Positions 6,906 through 9,749 of a stretch of 9,749 nucleotides of DNA are shown here, piece by piece. Position 1 is the stretch's first letter, and the number at the start of each line of letters is the position of its first letter. The DNA is from Nitrosomonadaceae bacterium. Its GTDB lineage: Bacteria > Pseudomonadota > Gammaproteobacteria > Burkholderiales > Nitrosomonadaceae. A program made the position numbers and the translations under genes. Under the pieces are notes generated by a model. The model did not search any database. It was not told the origin of the DNA and worked only from the letters and a program-made list of their open reading frames with translations. The stretch spans positions 1-9,749 of the forward strand of contig CANIWY010000038.1 in assembly GCA_947471695.1 (NCBI GenBank), written 5' to 3'.

Positions 6906-6929
6906 AAAGAAAGGACCTGCAGTTTCTTT
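6906..6929 (+). promoter_or_regulatory. Weak A/T stem-loop between pyk and fba
   Basis: AAAGAAA (6906-6912) is complementary to TTTCTTT (6923-6929) around the ten-base loop GGACCTGCAG. The stem is almost all A-U pairs and no U-run follows, so any effect on transcription would be slight. It is listed because it is the only structure seen in the 105-base pyk-fba junction, which otherwise is AT-rich and contains no clear promoter. Confidence 0.2.
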
Positions 6930-6995
6930 CCGATCGCCTATATTAGTTTAGTATTTACAAATTTTTCAACAGCATATTATTAGGAGGAGACTCAA

Positions 6996-8060
6996 ATGGC
7001 ACTCGTATCATTACGGCAATTATTAGATCATGCAGCGGAAAATGGCTACGGCCTTCCCGCTTTCAATGTGAACAACCTAGAGCAGATTCAGGCCATTATG
7101 CAGGCGGCTGATGAGTGCAATAGCCCGGTCATCATGCAAGGCTCTGCCGGCGCGCGTAAATACGCCGGCGAGGCCTTCCTGCGACACCTGATCGAAGCGG
7201 CGGTTGAGTCCTATCCTCATATCCCCATTGTCATGCACCAGGATCACGGTGCATCACCTTCAGTCTGCATTAACGCAATCCGCAGCGGATTCTCCAGCGT
7301 TATGATGGACGGATCGCTGGAGGCCGATGCCAAGACACCATCATCATATGAATATAACGTCGAAGTTACCGCTAAGGTGGTCGAGATGTCACACGCGGTC
7401 GGCGTTTCTGTTGAGGGAGAACTGGGCTGTCTAGGCTCACTCGAAACCGGCATGGGTGAGGCGGAGGATGGTCACGGAGCAGAGGGCAAGTTATCACATG
7501 ACCAATTGCTAACCGACCCCGAACAGGCCGCTGACTTTGTTAAAAAAACTGGTGTGGATGCCTTAGCAATCGCCATCGGTACCTCACACGGCGCTTATAA
7601 ATTTACCCGTAAGCCGACCGGTGACATTCTCGCCATCGAACGCATCAAGGAGATTCACAAACGCATTCCCAATACCCACCTAGTGATGCATGGATCCAGC
7701 TCCGTACCACAGGAGTGGCTCGATATCATCCGCGAGTTTGGCGGAGAGATGAAAGAGACCTACGGCGTACCTGTTGAAGAGATCCAGGAGGGGATTAAGA
7801 ATGGCGTGCGCAAGATCAATATCGATACCGATATCCGCCTCGCCATGAGCGGTGCAGTCCGCCGTCATCTCGCCAAGAATAAAAGCGAGTTCGATCCGCG
7901 GAAATTCCTCAAAGATGCAACTGCCGCCGCCAAAGATATCTGCAAGGCTCGTTTTGAAGCATTCGGCTGCGCTGGACAGGCTAGCAAGATCAAGCCCATC
8001 ATGCTCGATAGCATGGCCAATCGATATGCCAAGGGTGAACTGCGGGCCGTAATTAAGTAG
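6996..8060 (+). CDS. fba: Class II fructose-1,6-bisphosphate aldolase, Calvin-cycle (CbbA) subtype
   Basis: Zinc-dependent aldolase joining dihydroxyacetone phosphate with glyceraldehyde-3-phosphate (or, in the Calvin cycle, also erythrose-4-phosphate). The 354 residues fit the class II Calvin-cycle subtype. Evidence: MHQDHGAS (80-87) with catalytic D83 and zinc ligand H84, GELGCLG (141-147) containing E142, the long loop around 150-168 rich in Gly and acidic residues, GTSHGAYK (195-202) with zinc ligand H198, VMHGSSS (230-236) with zinc ligand H232, and KINIDTDIR (273-281) for phosphate binding. Translation start is well supported by AGGAGG at 6982-6987, eight bases before ATG and the strongest ribosome-binding site in the cluster. 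It is the last gene; a terminator follows within 23 bases of the stop codon. The alternative name in autotrophs is cbbA. The subtype hints at autotrophy but is also found in heterotrophs. Confidence 0.96.
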   Translation: MALVSLRQLLDHAAENGYGLPAFNVNNLEQIQAIMQAADECNSPVIMQGSAGARKYAGEAFLRHLIEAAVESYPHIPIVMHQDHGASPSVCINAIRSGFSSVMMDGSLEADAKTPSSYEYNVEVTAKVVEMSHAVGVSVEGELGCLGSLETGMGEAEDGHGAEGKLSHDQLLTDPEQAADFVKKTGVDALAIAIGTSHGAYKFTRKPTGDILAIERIKEIHKRIPNTHLVMHGSSSVPQEWLDIIREFGGEMKETYGVPVEEIQEGIKNGVRKINIDTDIRLAMSGAVRRHLAKNKSEFDPRKFLKDATAAAKDICKARFEAFGCAGQASKIKPIMLDSMANRYAKGELRAVIK

Positions 8061-8082
8061 TCTCGCAATTTCAATCCAGATT

Positions 8083-8121
8083 AAAGAGAGGCAACCTCAA
8101 AAGGGTTGCCTCTCTTTTTTT
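8083..8121 (+). terminator. Rho-independent terminator of the tkt-fba cluster
   Basis: Fourteen-base perfectly complementary arms, AAAGAGAGGCAACC (8083-8096) and GGTTGCCTCTCTTT (8104-8117), enclose a seven-base loop and run into seven T (8115-8121). It lies 22 bases after the fba stop codon. Read from the other strand the stem is followed by only three U, so it should work mainly on the plus strand, though it may slow convergent transcripts from the CYTH-CHAD gene, whose stop is at 8155. Confidence 0.93.
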
Positions 8122-8154
8122 ATTAAACAGATTGATCGCCTCGATGCGCTGCTA

Positions 8155-9702
8155 TTACCAGAATGGCTTGACCTTAATAAACTGCATCCAGGCCCGCTCC
8201 AGTTCTGTTTTTTTCAGTGAGGCCAGGCCCTCACTCCAGCCGAGGACCATGCCAAACGCCTCCTGCTGACTTCGGGCATCTCCCTCCAGAGGCACCTCGC
8301 TCAGCAGTCTTTTGGCATTAGCAGTGTCATTCATCGCGCCCAGGGTGCTTTGCAATGTAGATAAAATCCGAATGTAACGCCTTGTCTTACTGGGTGGATA
8401 AAATCCAGCAAAAAATTCAGCGGCATATCGCTGCTTCTTAGCGACGATGCGAAGATCATGCAGCTCCGCTACACTGAAACTCGTCAAACCCTTTCCGTGC
8501 TTTATCATTTTCCGATGGCGGTTCGCCAGAAGACCATCTGCAAGTTCCTTCGCCGTCATTCCTGATTGAGTCCCAACCATCTTGATGGGCTCTGTGTCAG
8601 CCTGATCCAGCCAGCCCTCCTCACTTAACCACTCACCCATCTGCAGCATCAACTGCACATAATGAATTGACTCGATGGCGTGGCATGCAGATTCATGATG
8701 CCGCCTTCTCAACTGGTTACACATATCCTGTAATGCTGCCATTCCGGGGTGTTCTGGGAAGCTCGCGCACATGGGGACCAGTGTCTCCATCACAAATACA
8801 TCCCAATCTCGGGCTGGCCCCAATTGGCTATTAAGCCACTTCAGTTCCCGAGCCATAGGAGAGAGAGCATCCTTAAACAATGCCTTGGAGAAGATATTCA
8901 TTGCTGAGCGCTGCCGCCTCAGTGCGACACGCATCTGATGTAGATACTCGGCATCCTGATCTGCCAACATGCCACTCTCGTTGGCATGCAGATGATTAAG
9001 ACAGTTCCAATTAATGGCCTTGAATGCGGCGCTGACACTCATCTCCGGATTAAGCTTGACCTGCCTTGACTTAACCGGCAGCGAATCATCGTTGAGGCAG
9101 AGCATGTACCCACGCTCTGCCTTACTCACATTCTCCAGTCTGAATGGAACACAGTTCAGTAGTTCCAACGCGAGTTGAAATAGCTGTCCAGTTCTACCCG
9201 ATTTCAATTCCAGCTCGACTTCGCACAATGCTATTCTGTCGTCACCGGAAATAATCTCTCCCCGGTCCAGACAGAACTCTACTTCACCACCATCAGGAAG
9301 ATGGAGCATGCGGGCACTACGCTTGAAGTCGGTGGTAAAAATAGGTCTCAGCTGGTCACGTAGTTCGACCGAACTAAATAGCTTGATGAGGGTAGGGTCC
9401 GTTATCTTGGTGAAATCGAGTTGTTCTTTCAGAACTGGGAGCTCCCACTCATCGCGCTGATGCAGCCCTGCAGTAACGCCTCCACCCCCCTTTATGGTCT
9501 GCACCCATCTCCTGCCGCTACGGCGCAACCGTAGCCCGATACCGTGACGGTTGAGGTCTAGCTTTGGGGTATCGTAATAAATACTGTAGAGTCTTTGCGT
9601 GATCGGCTTGGAAATGCTTAATGACTTGAGTAGGGTATTACGCTGCAGACGTGCAACAGCATCAGGGGATAGACGCAGCTTGAGCTCGGTCTCGATCGGC
9701 AT
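8155..9702 (-). CDS. CYTH and CHAD domain protein, probable inorganic triphosphatase
   Basis: A 515-residue cytoplasmic protein with no signal peptide or membrane segment. The N-terminal CYTH domain (about 1-200) has the ExExK signature ETELK (E4, E6, K8), YYDTP (42-46), LRLR (57-60), TIKG (69-72), VEFCLDRGEI (141-150), EVELELK (161-167) and KAERGY (194-199), the charged lining of the triphosphate tunnel. The C-terminal CHAD domain (about 220-515) is helical and basic, with HQMRVALRRQR (255-265), LGPARDWDVF (294-303), LHDLRIVAKKQRY (414-426), LGAMND (454-459) and the terminal FIKVKPFW. The fusion resembles E. coli YgiF, a CYTH-CHAD triphosphatase, but is about 80 residues longer. CHAD domains bind polyphosphate, so a role in polyphosphate or triphosphate turnover is inferred. 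It is convergent to fba and not in its operon. GAGG before the start is 16-17 bases away, rather distant; a nearer GGA is also present. Confidence 0.92.
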   Translation of the reverse strand: MPIETELKLRLSPDAVARLQRNTLLKSLSISKPITQRLYSIYYDTPKLDLNRHGIGLRLRRSGRRWVQTIKGGGGVTAGLHQRDEWELPVLKEQLDFTKITDPTLIKLFSSVELRDQLRPIFTTDFKRSARMLHLPDGGEVEFCLDRGEIISGDDRIALCEVELELKSGRTGQLFQLALELLNCVPFRLENVSKAERGYMLCLNDDSLPVKSRQVKLNPEMSVSAAFKAINWNCLNHLHANESGMLADQDAEYLHQMRVALRRQRSAMNIFSKALFKDALSPMARELKWLNSQLGPARDWDVFVMETLVPMCASFPEHPGMAALQDMCNQLRRRHHESACHAIESIHYVQLMLQMGEWLSEEGWLDQADTEPIKMVGTQSGMTAKELADGLLANRHRKMIKHGKGLTSFSVAELHDLRIVAKKQRYAAEFFAGFYPPSKTRRYIRILSTLQSTLGAMNDTANAKRLLSEVPLEGDARSQQEAFGMVLGWSEGLASLKKTELERAWMQFIKVKPFW

Positions 9703-9708
9703 GATATT

Positions 9709-9736
9709 GTCCGAGTTACCTCATGCCAGTTCGGAC
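9709..9736 (-). promoter_or_regulatory. Inverted repeat flanking the ribosome-binding region of the CYTH-CHAD gene
   Basis: GTCCGA and its exact complement TCGGAC (9709-9714 and 9731-9736) are separated by 16 bases. On the minus strand the GAGGT Shine-Dalgarno-like sequence lies in the loop, six or more bases before the start codon side of the stem. It could be a hairpin that exposes or limits ribosome binding, or a protein operator. Arms of six bases over this distance can arise by chance. Confidence 0.25.
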
Positions 9737-9749
9737 CTACTTAGCAACT

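Noticed and set aside
6954..6980. Promoter for fba from TTTACA and TATTAT
   Set aside because: The spacer is only 15 bases and transcription would begin within the fba Shine-Dalgarno itself, so it would not give a translatable message in the usual way.
1..9749. Possible mobile element, CRISPR array, toxin-antitoxin or phage genes
   Set aside because: No transposase, integrase, spaced repeats, tRNA or paired small genes were seen on either strand; the genes are ordinary chromosomal metabolism with similar composition.

Overview
This window is a chromosomal segment from a proteobacterium, most likely a gammaproteobacterium, with some chance of a betaproteobacterium. All five metabolic proteins resemble proteobacterial enzymes, GapA, TktA and PykA of Escherichia coli among them as I recall those sequences. 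Base composition looks moderate, near 50% GC by eye and not counted. The fructose-bisphosphate aldolase is the class II Calvin-cycle (CbbA-like) form. The order transketolase, GAPDH, phosphoglycerate kinase, pyruvate kinase, aldolase is one I associate with chemo- and phototrophic autotrophs and methylotrophs. An autotroph is therefore plausible, but no RuBisCO or phosphoribulokinase gene lies here to prove it. The species cannot be named.

Layout. Positions 1-849 (+) hold the 3' part of a regulator of the NtrC/NtrX family: a degenerate AAA+ domain followed by an intact-looking Fis-type helix-turn-helix. A 180-base intergenic region (850-1029) carries phased TTCAC direct repeats, a sigma-70-like promoter and a leader hairpin. 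Then comes a five-gene collinear cluster, tkt (1030-3045), gap (3118-4116), pgk (4243-5421), pyk (5454-6890) and fba (6996-8060). It ends in a textbook Rho-independent terminator (8083-8121). A convergent gene on the minus strand (8155-9702) encodes a CYTH-CHAD protein, a likely inorganic triphosphatase with a polyphosphate-binding domain. Its upstream neighbourhood runs off the window.

How the genes work together. Fba, Gap and Pgk interconvert fructose-1,6-bisphosphate, triose phosphates and 3-phosphoglycerate. In the Calvin direction they reduce 3-phosphoglycerate to triose and hexose phosphates, and Tkt feeds pentose regeneration. Pyk drains phosphoenolpyruvate to pyruvate with ATP formation. 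The cluster therefore links sugar-phosphate cycling to pyruvate supply. Every junction longer than 70 bases has a possible RNA hairpin; the gap-pgk one is by far the strongest, which suggests processing or partial attenuation that sets different levels of each enzyme.

Most of the window is ordinary central metabolism, and I see no defence island, mobile element, CRISPR array, tRNA or rRNA. The least ordinary items are the regulator, which seems to have lost every catalytic landmark of its ATPase while keeping its DNA-binding domain, the PhoB/OmpR-type repeat array before tkt, and the 16-base-arm hairpin between gap and pgk.
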